64,000 bases of DNA from CAYQEC01 sp964416425 (GCA_964416425.1 CAYQEC010000001.1:155647-219646), one strand, 5' to 3'. Counted from the stretch's first letter, positions 41,981-52,906 are shown. Program-made: numbers and translations. The notes: a model not told the origin generated them from the letters alone.

Positions 41981-43214
41981 CGAGTGCCTCCTCCCTGGTG
42001 CGGGTCTCGGGGCTTCCGAATAGCTCGAGGTCGACCGGGGCACCCGCCGCCAGCGCCGCCACGCCGACCGGGACCACCGCGAACGCGTCGGCGGCCGCCA
42101 TGGCGGACTGGACGTTGGAGCCTTGGGCGCCGCTGAGCCGGGCGTGGAGGCGCCCGTCGCCGCCGTCGGCGGTGACCGCCACCCGCAGGAACACCGTCTT
42201 CTCGGGATCGGTGCGGACGTCGCCGTCGAGGATGCCGGGGACCCTGGGCCGGAAGAGGCGCGCCGCCCCCATCATCGCCAGCAGCGCCGGGCGCAGGAAC
42301 TGCTCGAAGGACACCACCACCGACACCGGGTTCCCGGGAAGCCCGAAGAACGGGGTGCCCCCCAGGTTCCCGAAGGCGAACGGCTTGGCGGGCTGCATCG
42401 CCACCCGCCAGAAGTCCACCGTCCCGAGCAGGGCGAGCTCGCTCTTGACCAGGTCGTATTCCCCCATCGAGACCCCGCCGCTGGTGACCACGGCGTCGCT
42501 GTTGGCGGCGGCGTGGCCCAGCACCCGGTTGAGGACGGTGGCCTCGTCGGGGACGATGCCGTGGTCGATCACGACGGCCCCCAGCTCCTCGATGAGGCCC
42601 CGCAGCAGGAACCGGTTCGAGTCCCGGATCTTGCCGGGAGCGAGATCGGCCGTCTCGGCCGGCACCAGCTCATCGCCGGTGGAGAGGATGGCGACCCGGG
42701 GCCGCCGCCGCACCTGCGGCGTCGCGACGCCGAATGAGGCGCAGATGCCGAGACGGGCCGGGGTGAGCCGCACCCCGGCCGGGAAGACCTCGAACCCGGC
42801 GGTCACGTCCCCGCCGGCGGGACGCACCGCAGTCCCGGCGGGTATCGCCACCAGGATCCGGACCTCGCCGTCGCCCGGCTCGGTGTCCTCGACCTTCACC
42901 ACCGCGTCGGCTCCGTCCGGGAGCGGGGCGCCCGTCATGATCTTGATGGCGGTTCCCCCCGTGACCGGTTGCGACGGCACCCGGCCGGCGGGCACGTCCT
43001 CCAGCACCGGGAGCGTCACCGGGGCGGCCGCCACGTCGGCGGCCCGTACCGCGTAGCCGTCCATCGCCGAGTTCGGGAACGGCGGGAGGTCGTGGGGCGC
43101 CACCAGCGGCACCGCCAGCGCCAAGCCGCGGGCTTCCCGCAGCGGCATCGCCACCACCGGCAGCGGCTTCATCGCGTCGAGCACGGCCCGCTGAGCGTCG
43201 GCCAGCGGCTTCAT
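41973..43214 (-). CDS. moeA: Molybdopterin molybdenumtransferase MoeA (gephyrin/Glp-like)
   Basis: A 413-residue MoeA that inserts molybdate into adenylylated molybdopterin. Motifs include LPPFPNSAMDGYAVRA, KIMTGAPLPDGADAVV, ILSTGDELV, VTSGGVSMGEYDLVK, the MQPAKPFAFG loop and FFGLPGNPVSVVVSFEQF. It overlaps plsY as ATGA and moaC by 8 bases. In corynebacteria the homologue Glp has a second role at the division site with GlpR, and a GlpR-like gene lies close by here. The frame is open upstream into plsY; the ATG at 43214 gives the normal N-terminus. Confidence 0.96.
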   Translation of the reverse strand: MKPLADAQRAVLDAMKPLPVVAMPLREARGLALAVPLVAPHDLPPFPNSAMDGYAVRAADVAAAPVTLPVLEDVPAGRVPSQPVTGGTAIKIMTGAPLPDGADAVVKVEDTEPGDGEVRILVAIPAGTAVRPAGGDVTAGFEVFPAGVRLTPARLGICASFGVATPQVRRRPRVAILSTGDELVPAETADLAPGKIRDSNRFLLRGLIEELGAVVIDHGIVPDEATVLNRVLGHAAANSDAVVTSGGVSMGEYDLVKSELALLGTVDFWRVAMQPAKPFAFGNLGGTPFFGLPGNPVSVVVSFEQFLRPALLAMMGAARLFRPRVPGILDGDVRTDPEKTVFLRVAVTADGGDGRLHARLSGAQGSNVQSAMAAADAFAVVPVGVAALAAGAPVDLELFGSPETRTREEALGG

Positions 43215-43792
43215 ATTCCCTCCACCGTCTGCTCGCTTCCCCCGAGAAGCCGCCGGATGTTGGGGGCGTGGCGCCAGATCACGAGCAGAGCCGCCACCGC
43301 GGCCCACACCAGGGACCAGCCACGATGCCCGAAGAGGGCGAAGCCGGGGACGTAGGCGACCATCGCCACCAGCGAGGCCACTGAGGCGGTCTTGGTGACG
43401 GCGACGATCCCGACCCACACCAGCGCCGTCCCCAGCCCGAACCAGGGCTCGAGCCAGATGGCGGCGCCGATGGCGGCGGCGACGCCGCGGCCTCCCCGGA
43501 AGCGATGCCACAGCGGGAACACGTGACCGACCACCGCCGCCAACCCGCAGGCGAACCCGACCGCCTCGCCAACCCAGAAGTCGCCGACGGCGGCAGCGAG
43601 CATGCCTTTGACGACGTCGCCCACCATCACCGCCGCCCCGGCCTTCCTGCCGACCGAGCGCAGCACGTTGGAGGCGCCGGGGTTTCCGCTCCCCCGGGTG
43701 TAGATATCGATACCGGCAAGTCGGGGCACGATCACCCCGAAATCGATGCTTCCCAACAGATAGGCGGCGGCGAGAGCGACGAATGTTTCCAA
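43211..43792 (-). CDS. plsY: Glycerol-3-phosphate acyltransferase PlsY
   Basis: PlsY is the membrane enzyme that acylates glycerol-3-phosphate from acyl-phosphate in phospholipid synthesis. The 193-residue protein has five or so helices and the three PlsY motifs: YLLGSIDFGVI, TRGSGNPGASNVLRSVGRKAG and GHVFPLWHRFRGGRGVA. The start is probably TTG at 43792, which places the first helix at the N-terminus; no strong ribosome binding site is seen. It is the first gene of the molybdopterin unit, an unusual partner for lipid synthesis. Confidence 0.93.
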   Translation of the reverse strand: METFVALAAAYLLGSIDFGVIVPRLAGIDIYTRGSGNPGASNVLRSVGRKAGAAVMVGDVVKGMLAAAVGDFWVGEAVGFACGLAAVVGHVFPLWHRFRGGRGVAAAIGAAIWLEPWFGLGTALVWVGIVAVTKTASVASLVAMVAYVPGFALFGHRGWSLVWAAVAALLVIWRHAPNIRRLLGGSEQTVEGI

Positions 43793-44207
43793 GGGGTCCG
43801 AGTCTAGAAGCGGGACGGCCCGGCCCGGAACAGCGGGCAACAACGAAGGGTGACCAAGAAAGCAACCACGAGTGACGGTGTCCTCACTACACTCCGGCAT
43901 GACGCATTGTCGGTTACCTGCTGGGGGCGGCCGGATGGGGATTCCTTACAACTGGACGGTCCAACCGATGCCGCGACGCGGGGAGTTCGACCTCCCCGGC
44001 GCGGGCGAGGCAGGTGCGCCGCCGACGCCGTCGTACGGATCGGGACTCGACCACGTCACCGCCCACAGTCCCCTCCCCGTGTTGCCGATCGCAAGTCCCC
44101 CACCATTCCCCCTGCTTGCGTGAAGCTCCCTCCCTCTTCGTGAGGGAGGGACACGGGGAGGGTCAAACCTCTTCTCTCGCCACCCGTGCTCCGGTACGGT
44201 CGGCGGC
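43793..44207. other. 415-bp intergenic region with one strong hairpin
   Basis: No convincing gene is present between the plsY start and the SAF-domain gene. Open frames on the plus strand (for example from 43872) lack similarity, ribosome binding sites and a steady codon pattern. The interval should hold divergent promoters, and it contains the hairpin at 44128-44152. It is one of only two gaps above 300 bp in the window. Confidence 0.6.
44128..44152. terminator. Strong 10-bp hairpin
   Basis: TCCCTCCCTC (44128-44137) and GAGGGAGGGA (44143-44152) form a perfect 10-bp stem with the loop TTCGT. There is no U tract on either side. It lies 56 bp before the next gene start, so it might stop readthrough, act as an attenuator, or end a small RNA from the 415-bp gap. 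Confidence 0.5.
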
Positions 44208-44720
44208 GTGTACTGGCTGCGCCGTCCCGCCGCCCTCCGCTGGGTCGCCATCGCCGTCTTGCTGGCCGGCGCCGCCTACCTCGATCTGCGCCCCGCCCCG
44301 ACGACGCCACATCCCTTCGCCGCCGCCGCCATCGACGCCGGGACCCCGATCGAGGAAAGCGACGTGGCGTGGCGGGAGATACCCCGTGGCCTGCTGCCGA
44401 TGCCGGAGCTGGCCGGCGCCGTCGCCGGCCACGACCTGCTGCCGGGTGATCCGCTGCTCCCTTCCTCGGTGACGGCGGTCGCGCCGCTCCCGGCCGACTG
44501 GTGGGCGGTGCCGCTGGCCCTCCCGGCCCGCGCCGTGCCCGGAAGCCCGCTACGGGCGGTGATGCACGGCGGCGGCGAGGTGGTCGACGGTGTCGTCGTG
44601 GCGGCACCCTCACCCGAGGACTACGAGGCGATCGGCCTTGCCGCCTTCCCCGCCGAGGCGGCCACTCGGGTGGCGGCGGCCGTCATGACCTCCGACGTGG
44701 TGGTCCTGCTCGCACCGTGA
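44208..44720 (+). CDS. SAF-domain protein, CpaB/RcpC-like
   Basis: A 170-residue exported protein anchored by one N-terminal helix (WVAIAVLLAGAAYLDL). A SAF domain follows (AAAIDAGTPIEESDVAWREI, AGHDLLPGDPLLPSSVT), the arrangement of CpaB, the Flp/Tad pilus assembly protein. A second domain of about 70 residues (VPLALPARAVPGSPLRAV, DGVVVAAP) also fits CpaB. No other tad genes are near, so it may be an orphan. The start is GTG at 44208. Confidence 0.75.
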   Translation: MYWLRRPAALRWVAIAVLLAGAAYLDLRPAPTTPHPFAAAAIDAGTPIEESDVAWREIPRGLLPMPELAGAVAGHDLLPGDPLLPSSVTAVAPLPADWWAVPLALPARAVPGSPLRAVMHGGGEVVDGVVVAAPSPEDYEAIGLAAFPAEAATRVAAAVMTSDVVVLLAP

Positions 44721-44756
44721 CGCGGTGACTCCCCGGCGTGGGTAACCTTCCCCGCC

Positions 44757-45515
44757 ATGCTCGAAGCCTCCTTCTGGGGTCTCATCCAAGGCCTCACCGA
44801 ATTCCTCCCCATCTCCTCCAGCGGCCACCTGGTACTGGTCCCGGCGCTGCTGGGCACCGAACCCCCCGACCTGGCGACCTCGGCGATGCTGCACCTCGGC
44901 ACCCTGCTGGCGGTGCTGGTCTACTTCCGGCGTGACCTGCTCGAGATGCTGCGCTTCAGTGAGCACGGCAAGCTGCTGATCCGGCTGCTGGTGATCGGCA
45001 CGATCCCGGCCGCGGTCCTGGGCCTGGCGTTCCAGAGCTTCTTCGACCGCATCTCCGAGACGCCCCGCTACGTTGCGGTCGCCCTCATGGTGACCGGGGT
45101 GATGCTGCTCGCCACCCGGGTCATCGCCCTCCGGGCCCGCCGGGTCGAGGACTCGGGCAACGGGGACGCCGCCTTCATTGGGCTGGGCCAGGCGGTGGCG
45201 CTGGTGCCCGGCATCTCCCGCTCCGGCATCACCATCAGCGCCGGGCTGTTGCGGGGATTCGAGCGCGCCGAGGCCGCCCGCTACTCGTTCCTACTGGGCA
45301 TCCCGGCCATCGCCGGAGCCGGCCTCTTCAAGGGGATCGAGCTGGCCGGCGAGCCCGGTGGCATCCCCGGGGCGGTGTACGTCGGGCTGCTCGTCGCCGC
45401 CGTCTCCGGGTACGCCGCCATCGCCCTCCTGCTCCGGCTCATCCGGCGGATCGGGCTGGTCCCGTTCGGCGTCTACTGCCTCGTCGTCGGCGCCATCGCC
45501 CTGGTGGTGTTGTAG
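44757..45515 (+). CDS. uppP: Undecaprenyl-diphosphatase UppP
   Basis: UppP (BacA) recycles the undecaprenyl carrier lipid needed for peptidoglycan and other cell-wall glycans, and confers bacitracin tolerance. The 252-residue membrane protein has the two signature motifs: QGLTEFLPISSSGHLVLVP with its catalytic Glu and Ser residues, and LVPGISRSGITISAGLLRG with the catalytic Arg. It lies 36 bp after the SAF-domain gene and 42 bp before the CapA-like gene. Confidence 0.97.
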   Translation: MLEASFWGLIQGLTEFLPISSSGHLVLVPALLGTEPPDLATSAMLHLGTLLAVLVYFRRDLLEMLRFSEHGKLLIRLLVIGTIPAAVLGLAFQSFFDRISETPRYVAVALMVTGVMLLATRVIALRARRVEDSGNGDAAFIGLGQAVALVPGISRSGITISAGLLRGFERAEAARYSFLLGIPAIAGAGLFKGIELAGEPGGIPGAVYVGLLVAAVSGYAAIALLLRLIRRIGLVPFGVYCLVVGAIALVVL

Positions 45516-45557
45516 GAGGAGCTTGCCTGGGGTGGCGGCGCAGGTACGCTGACGGCC

Positions 45558-46700
45558 ATGCCCTCCCGAGCCCTGACCGCCCTCCGCCTCGGCCTCGCTG
45601 CCGCCGTCCTGTTGGCGATCGGAGCCTGCTCCGGCGCATCGTCCTCCGGTCCGGAGACCGCACCCCCGCCAACGTCGACCACCGCGCCGGCGACGACCAC
45701 CACGAGCAGCACCACGACGACGACCACCACCACGACGACGACGACGACGACGCTGCCGCCGATCGTGCTGGGATTCGCCGGTGACACCTCTTTCACGAAC
45801 GGCCTCGACGAGCGCGACCCGCTCGGCGACGCCCAGGCGCTGCTGTCGGCGCCCGACCTAATGCTGGTCAACCTGGAGACCACCGTGGCGGAATCGGGCG
45901 TGGGGAAGGCCGCCCCGAAACGGTTCACGTTCAAGTCCCCACCCCATTCGGTGGAGTTGCTCACCGACGCCGGCATCGACGGGGTCCAGCTCGCCAACAA
46001 CCACACCCTCGACTTCGGGACGCCGGCGATCCTGCGGACGCTGGAGCTGCTCGACGAGGACGCCATGCCCCATGCCGGGGCCGGCACCGACCCCGAGGCC
46101 GCCTACGCTCCCCACTTCTTCGACGTCGACGGGTGGCGGATCGGCGTGGTGGCCTTCTCCCGGGTGCCGTGCGACTGGGCGGGCTCGGGCACCAACACCC
46201 GGCCCGAGGTGGCGTGGACCTGCGAGCCGTTCGTGCCCGACACCATGGCGGCGGTGGCGGAGGCGGCGGCCGACTCCGATCTGACGGTCGTCATGGTCCA
46301 CTGGGGCATCGAGGGCGACCACTGCCCCCAGCCGTACCAGCGGGCACTGGCACAGGCCTGGGCCCGGTCCGGAGCCGACCTCATCATCGGCGGGCACCCC
46401 CATGTGCTCCAGGGCGTCGAACAGGTGGACGGGGCGTGGCTGGTGAACTCCACCGGAAACTTCGCCTTCCCGTCGGCGCGCTCGGGGAGCGCCATCACCG
46501 CCCTCTTCGAGTTCACGGTGACCACGGACGGGATCTCGCTTCGAGCCCACCCGATCCGGATCGAGTCGGGGCGGCCCCGCCCCGCCACCGGCGGCGAGGC
46601 CGCCGACATCCTGGCCGACCTGGGCTCGTGGTCGTTCGGCTGGACCTTCGACGAGGACGGCAACGCGGTGCCCTCCGACGAGGCCGGAGTGTGCCGCTAG
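45558..46700 (+). CDS. CapA-family lipoprotein (PGA_cap domain)
   Basis: A 380-residue exported lipoprotein. The lipobox IGAC puts the lipidated Cys at about residue 24. A Thr-rich linker with 14 consecutive Thr codons (45711-45752) separates it from a metallophosphatase-like CapA domain: LGFAGDTSFTN, MLVNLETTVAESG, LANNHTLDFG, VMVHWGIEGDH and IIGGHPHVLQGVE. CapA proteins act in poly-gamma-glutamate capsule synthesis, but many actinobacterial members have no known capsule partner, and capB or capC are absent here. It may process a wall polymer. Confidence 0.88.
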   Translation: MPSRALTALRLGLAAAVLLAIGACSGASSSGPETAPPPTSTTAPATTTTSSTTTTTTTTTTTTTTLPPIVLGFAGDTSFTNGLDERDPLGDAQALLSAPDLMLVNLETTVAESGVGKAAPKRFTFKSPPHSVELLTDAGIDGVQLANNHTLDFGTPAILRTLELLDEDAMPHAGAGTDPEAAYAPHFFDVDGWRIGVVAFSRVPCDWAGSGTNTRPEVAWTCEPFVPDTMAAVAEAAADSDLTVVMVHWGIEGDHCPQPYQRALAQAWARSGADLIIGGHPHVLQGVEQVDGAWLVNSTGNFAFPSARSGSAITALFEFTVTTDGISLRAHPIRIESGRPRPATGGEAADILADLGSWSFGWTFDEDGNAVPSDEAGVCR

Positions 46701-46733
46701 GGCAGGTGGGTTCCGGCGCAGGCCCCACGATGG

Positions 46734-46739
46734 TATCCT
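46734..46739 (+). promoter_or_regulatory. Possible -10 box of a near-leaderless vapBC promoter
   Basis: TATCCT ends 9 bp before the antitoxin ATG, so the transcript would start close to the codon. A weak TTCCGG sits 17 bp upstream in the -35 position. Confidence 0.4.
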
Positions 46740-46748
46740 TTACTCGCG

Positions 46749-46994
46749 ATGGCGAAAGTAAAGCGACGGCGCTTCGGGCACAGCACGATCAGCAGCAAGC
46801 ATCAGGTGACGATCCCGATGGCGGCTATCCGCGACGCCGGGTTGCGGACGGGTGACCGGTTGGCGATCCGGTCGACGGGACCGGGGCGGATCGAGTTCGA
46901 GCGTGTTGAGGACCCCGTCGGCGAACTCGCCGGCGTCCTCACCGGACGTCTCGATCGCAAGGAGATCGAGGGACTGCGGGACGAATGGGATTGA
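46749..46994 (+). CDS. AbrB/MazE-type antitoxin (VapB-like)
   Basis: An 81-residue DNA-binding protein. Its N-terminal half is a swapped-hairpin domain (STISSKHQVTIPMAAIRDAG, RTGDRLAIRSTGPGRIEFERV). The C-terminal third (PVGELAGVLTGRLDRKEIEGL) should wrap around the toxin. The gene overlaps the PIN-domain gene by 10 bases, the classic toxin-antitoxin arrangement, and as antitoxin it should repress its own promoter. No ribosome binding site precedes it. Confidence 0.85.
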   Translation: MAKVKRRRFGHSTISSKHQVTIPMAAIRDAGLRTGDRLAIRSTGPGRIEFERVEDPVGELAGVLTGRLDRKEIEGLRDEWD

Positions 46995-47419
46995 CCCTCC
47001 TCGACACCGGGGTGATGGTCGGATTCCTCGACGGCTCGGATCCGTTCCACGGTCCCTCGGTGACGGCCATCGGAGAGGGGAGACGGGCCGGAACCCTCGC
47101 CATGTCGGCGATCTCCTACGCGGAGACCCAGGTCGGCGTGATTCGTGCCGGCGCCGACCCCGGCATCCTCGACACGCTCCTGGAGCGTTTCCCCATCGCG
47201 CTCCTCCCGATCGACCGGGCGGTGGCGAGGCGCGCGGCCGAGATGCGGGCGATCGCCATGGCTGACCGCAGGCGCCGCCAATGGCGAATGCCGGACGCGC
47301 TCGTCGTCGCCACCGGGATCGTTGCCGACGCCACCACCATCGTGACCACCGACGCCCGCTGGCCCGAGCTGAGCGGCGCTGCCGCCCCCATCGTCGAGGT
47401 GCTGGAGGCCGCGACCTGA
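46985..47419 (+). CDS. PIN-domain toxin (VapC-like)
   Basis: A 144-residue PIN-domain ribonuclease, the probable toxin of the pair. The acidic residues of the active site are visible: Asp in LLDTGVMVGFLDGSD, Glu in AISYAETQVG, and the late RMPDALVVATGIV and IVTTDARWPE. VapC toxins cleave tRNA or rRNA to halt translation, but the target here cannot be inferred. It overlaps the antitoxin gene by 10 bases. Confidence 0.87.
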   Translation: MGLTLLDTGVMVGFLDGSDPFHGPSVTAIGEGRRAGTLAMSAISYAETQVGVIRAGADPGILDTLLERFPIALLPIDRAVARRAAEMRAIAMADRRRRQWRMPDALVVATGIVADATTIVTTDARWPELSGAAAPIVEVLEAAT

Positions 47420-47508
47420 GCCGTAGGTTGTGAATGCGGGGACCCGCCCGGCATACTCACGGGGCCGGCCGGGTTGACGGCCGTGACGGAACAACCCCGA
47501 GGAGCCCG

Positions 47509-47931
47509 ATGGCCCTGTTCAGCAAGAAGCCGCGAGCGGTCAAGCTCCAGCAGCTCGACGAGCTCGAGCCGCTGCTGAAGTCGGGGCGGCCGGTGCTGCT
47601 CGATCTCTACCAGGTCGGGTGCAGCGCCTGCCAGGTGATGGACGGGATCGTGAACGAGCTCGCCCGGGAATACGGAGAGTCCGCCCACATCGTCAAGGTG
47701 GACCTGGGGCGAGTGCCGGGGGCGATCCAAGTCTTCAGGGTCCAGTCCACCCCCACGTTCGTCCTGCTCGGGCCGGCACCGGTGAAGAAGCCCAAGAAGC
47801 GGTCCGGCGGGCAGGTCCCCGAGGCGACCGGGCGGCGGATCACCTCCCGCTGGCGCACCTCCGGCCTGGTCCGCAAGAACCAGTTGCAGCGCGTGCTCGA
47901 ATCCAACGGCGCCGTCCGCGCCGAATCCTGA
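47509..47931 (+). CDS. Thioredoxin-fold protein
   Basis: A 140-residue cytoplasmic thioredoxin-like protein. The redox motif is C38-S-A-C41 in YQVGCSACQVM, with the cis-proline loop STPTFVLLG about 50 residues later. The C-terminal 40 residues are basic and not part of the fold (KKPKKRSGG, RRITSRWRTSG). ATG at 47509 starts MALFSKKPR; an earlier start would add a non-conserved tail. No partner enzyme is adjacent, so it may be a general reductant. Confidence 0.85.
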   Translation: MALFSKKPRAVKLQQLDELEPLLKSGRPVLLDLYQVGCSACQVMDGIVNELAREYGESAHIVKVDLGRVPGAIQVFRVQSTPTFVLLGPAPVKKPKKRSGGQVPEATGRRITSRWRTSGLVRKNQLQRVLESNGAVRAES

Positions 47932-47947
47932 GGATCGGCCGCCGCGG

Positions 47948-48808
47948 TCAGTAGTCGTAGAAGCCGCGGCCGGTCTTGCGGCCGAGCAGGCCGGCCTCGA
48001 CCATGCGGCGCAGCAGCGGCGGCGGGGCGTAGCGGGGCTCCCGGTACTCCTCGAACAGCGACTCGGCCACCGCCAGCAGCGTGTCGTTGCCGATGAGGTC
48101 GCACAGCGCCAGCGGGCCCATCGGGTGGCTCGCCCCGTTCACCATGGCGGCGTCGATGTCGTCCCGCCCGGCGAAGCCCGCCTCGTACATGCGGATCGCC
48201 TCGAACAGATACGGGCACAGCAACAGGTTGACGATGAACCCGGCCCGATCCCGGGCGTGCACCACCACCTTGCCAAGCGTCTCGACGGCGAACGCCGCGG
48301 CCCGGTCCACCGTCTCCTCGGCGGTGACGATGCTGCGCACGATCTCGACCAGCGGCATCACCGGGGCCGGATTGAAGAAGTGCATCCCGACCACCGACCC
48401 GGGACGTGACGTCGCCCCGGCGAGGCGCACGATCGGGATCGACGACGTGTTGGAGGCGAGGACGGCTGCGGGGTCGGCCACGACCGCATCGAGGCGCCTG
48501 AACACCTCCCGCTTCTGCGCCTCGTCCTCCACCACCGCCTCGACGACGAGCTGCCGGTCGGCCATCGCCGCCAGGTCCGTCCCGAACCGGATCCGACCCA
48601 AGCCGACGTCGCGCTCCTCCGCCGTCAGCTTGCCCCGCTCCACCGCCCGCCCCAGCGACGCCTCCACCCGGGCCCGGGCCGCGGTCGCCAACGCCTCGTC
48701 GATCTCGTGGACGACGACGTCGACGCCGCCGCGAGCGCACACCTCGGCGATCCCGGCGCCCATCTGCCCGCCGCCGACGACCCCCACCCGGTCGATCGCC
48801 TCGCTCAC
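47948..48808 (-). CDS. 3-hydroxybutyryl-CoA dehydrogenase-like enzyme
   Basis: A 286-residue NAD-dependent 3-hydroxyacyl-CoA dehydrogenase. The Rossmann loop is VGVVGGGQMGAGIAEVCARGG, followed by VVEAVVEDEAQKREVF, ASNTSSIPI, MHFFNPAPVMPLVEIV (with the catalytic His) and a C-terminal domain with GFIVNLLLCPYLFEAIRMYE. It serves fatty acid or butyryl-CoA metabolism. GTG at 48808 overlaps the stop of the HAD gene upstream as GTGA, although the two functions are not obviously linked. Confidence 0.94.
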   Translation of the reverse strand: MSEAIDRVGVVGGGQMGAGIAEVCARGGVDVVVHEIDEALATAARARVEASLGRAVERGKLTAEERDVGLGRIRFGTDLAAMADRQLVVEAVVEDEAQKREVFRRLDAVVADPAAVLASNTSSIPIVRLAGATSRPGSVVGMHFFNPAPVMPLVEIVRSIVTAEETVDRAAAFAVETLGKVVVHARDRAGFIVNLLLCPYLFEAIRMYEAGFAGRDDIDAAMVNGASHPMGPLALCDLIGNDTLLAVAESLFEEYREPRYAPPPLLRRMVEAGLLGRKTGRGFYDY

Positions 48809-49755
48809 ACGTGCCCCGGCGGGTTCTTTATCTGGGCGAAGGCCTGACGCCGGTTCTCGACGATCTCGTAGGCGATCTGCTCCAGGCTGTCCATCAGCCA
48901 CAGGTAGGCGGCCTCTCCCGGCCGGTAGTCGGCCTCGGCCATGCTCTGGATCCGGCCCTGCTCCTGCAGCTCTTTGACCTGCTTGTGGTTGCTGCGCGGC
49001 TCGAGGGTGTACACGCCGAGGGTCTTGCCCCCGTGCTGGTTCAGGATCGAGAAGACGGGCACGTCGCTGGGCCCGTCGGCGATGTAGATCATGTTGCGCA
49101 GCGGCACCCGGCGCTGCGCTTCCGACATCTGGGCGTTGACGTCGACCGACGGGTTCTTGTTGACGCCCTTGTTGATCTCGAAGATCGCCCTGGTCTTGGA
49201 GGTGTGGCCGATCGCCTCGGCGAGGTACTTGATCGGGGCATCGCCTTCCGGCACCGGGAGCCGGTCGAGGTAGCCGGGCGGCGCCGGATGCGAGATGTAG
49301 CTGTTGGCCCAGATCCCGTCGACGTGGGGAGCCACCGGGGAGCCCTCGACCATGGGCCGGATCCCGGTGGAGACGACGTAGTGCTCCACCGTGATGCCCT
49401 CGTGGGCGAATTCGGAGACCTCCCGCACGTGCTCCCGGGTCGCTTCGAAGAGCTCGGGGATACCGGGGCACGGCTTGAGGCGGGCGCCCAGCTCCCGCAG
49501 CTTGGCGTTGGTGAGGTCGGCGAAGATCCCCGCCTCGACGTAGGTGAGGATGTGGATGAGGTAGGCCATGTCACGGCCCATCACCTCACCCTGGCTCCGG
49601 TGGTAATCGACGAGGCCCTCGACCTCCTGCCAGAACCCCGCCTCGTCGACCCCGTACTCGTCGAAGATCGGCCCCTGCATGTTGTCGGGGATCAGGGTGC
49701 GGTCGAAATCCCACAGGAAGGCGATGACCGTCTGGGTATGCAAGGGAACGGGCAT
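48805..49755 (-). CDS. HAD-family hydrolase
   Basis: A 316-residue haloacid-dehalogenase-type phosphatase of unknown substrate. The nucleophile motif is FLWDFDRTLIPD with Asp16 and Asp18, and the late motif is MIYIADGPSDVPVF. A large cap insert lies between. Many actinobacteria and other phyla carry this HAD subtype as an uncharacterised protein. ATG at 49755 is preferred; the frame is open upstream through the next gene but is not coding there. It overlaps the dehydrogenase gene by 4 bases. Confidence 0.88.
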   Translation of the reverse strand: MPVPLHTQTVIAFLWDFDRTLIPDNMQGPIFDEYGVDEAGFWQEVEGLVDYHRSQGEVMGRDMAYLIHILTYVEAGIFADLTNAKLRELGARLKPCPGIPELFEATREHVREVSEFAHEGITVEHYVVSTGIRPMVEGSPVAPHVDGIWANSYISHPAPPGYLDRLPVPEGDAPIKYLAEAIGHTSKTRAIFEINKGVNKNPSVDVNAQMSEAQRRVPLRNMIYIADGPSDVPVFSILNQHGGKTLGVYTLEPRSNHKQVKELQEQGRIQSMAEADYRPGEAAYLWLMDSLEQIAYEIVENRRQAFAQIKNPPGHV

Positions 49756-49792
49756 ACCGGAAAGCCTAGGACCTCGCGCCGCGGCACACCGC

Positions 49793-50182
49793 CTAGGGAG
49801 TCTCGCTGCGCCCGAACCGGACCGTATCGGCGTCGAGCCACCACGGTTGCAGCAGGCATGGGGATCCCCGCAGCGCCCCGTGGGCCTCGCCGAGCCGCTC
49901 CAGCGGCACCAGGGCGACGACCTGCCATCCCCGCTCCGCCAGCGCCCACACCGCCGGCGCCAGCAGGTCGCAGTCGGGCTCGGCGTCGACAACGATCTCG
50001 ACGATTCGTTGCGCCCCGGCAACGGTGCACGGGATCTCGGAGACCTCGGCGGAGAGACGCCGATCGCACACCTCGCCGAGGAGCGTCGTGATCGCCCGAT
50101 CCTGACGGCCGGCGTAGGCCGCCATCACTCCCTCGACGACGCGGTCCACGGTGTGCAACACGGTCTGGATGGCCATGGCCAT
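49793..50182 (-). CDS. Hypothetical protein, 129 residues
   Basis: A small soluble protein of unknown family. It is rich in Ala, Val and acidic residues, with segments such as VDRVVEGVMAAYAGRQDRAI and WALAERGWQVVALVPLERLG that suggest an alpha/beta fold. GGAGTAAGG upstream of the ATG can act as a ribosome binding site. It diverges from the P-type ATPase gene, with 119 bp between the starts. It may be cotranscribed with the HAD hydrolase gene 37 bp downstream. Confidence 0.65.
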   Translation of the reverse strand: MAMAIQTVLHTVDRVVEGVMAAYAGRQDRAITTLLGEVCDRRLSAEVSEIPCTVAGAQRIVEIVVDAEPDCDLLAPAVWALAERGWQVVALVPLERLGEAHGALRGSPCLLQPWWLDADTVRFGRSETP

Positions 50183-50301
50183 GGCGGTACCCCTTACTCC
50201 ACGAGTTACAGCCGTGTAGTTTACCAGCCGAACGTCACCGTCTGCGGGAGAAGCCGCCCGGCGTCCCGGGGATCGGGTGCCGTCTGAGTAGGCTCGCTGC
50301 C

Positions 50302-52899
<2,598 letters not shown>

Positions 52900-52906
52900 C
52901 GGCCGC

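Noticed and set aside
43872..44123. A possible small gene of 83 codons in the 415-bp gap
   Set aside because: Third-position GC is fairly high in its second half, but there is no ribosome binding site, no recognisable motif, and the tail is Pro-rich low complexity.
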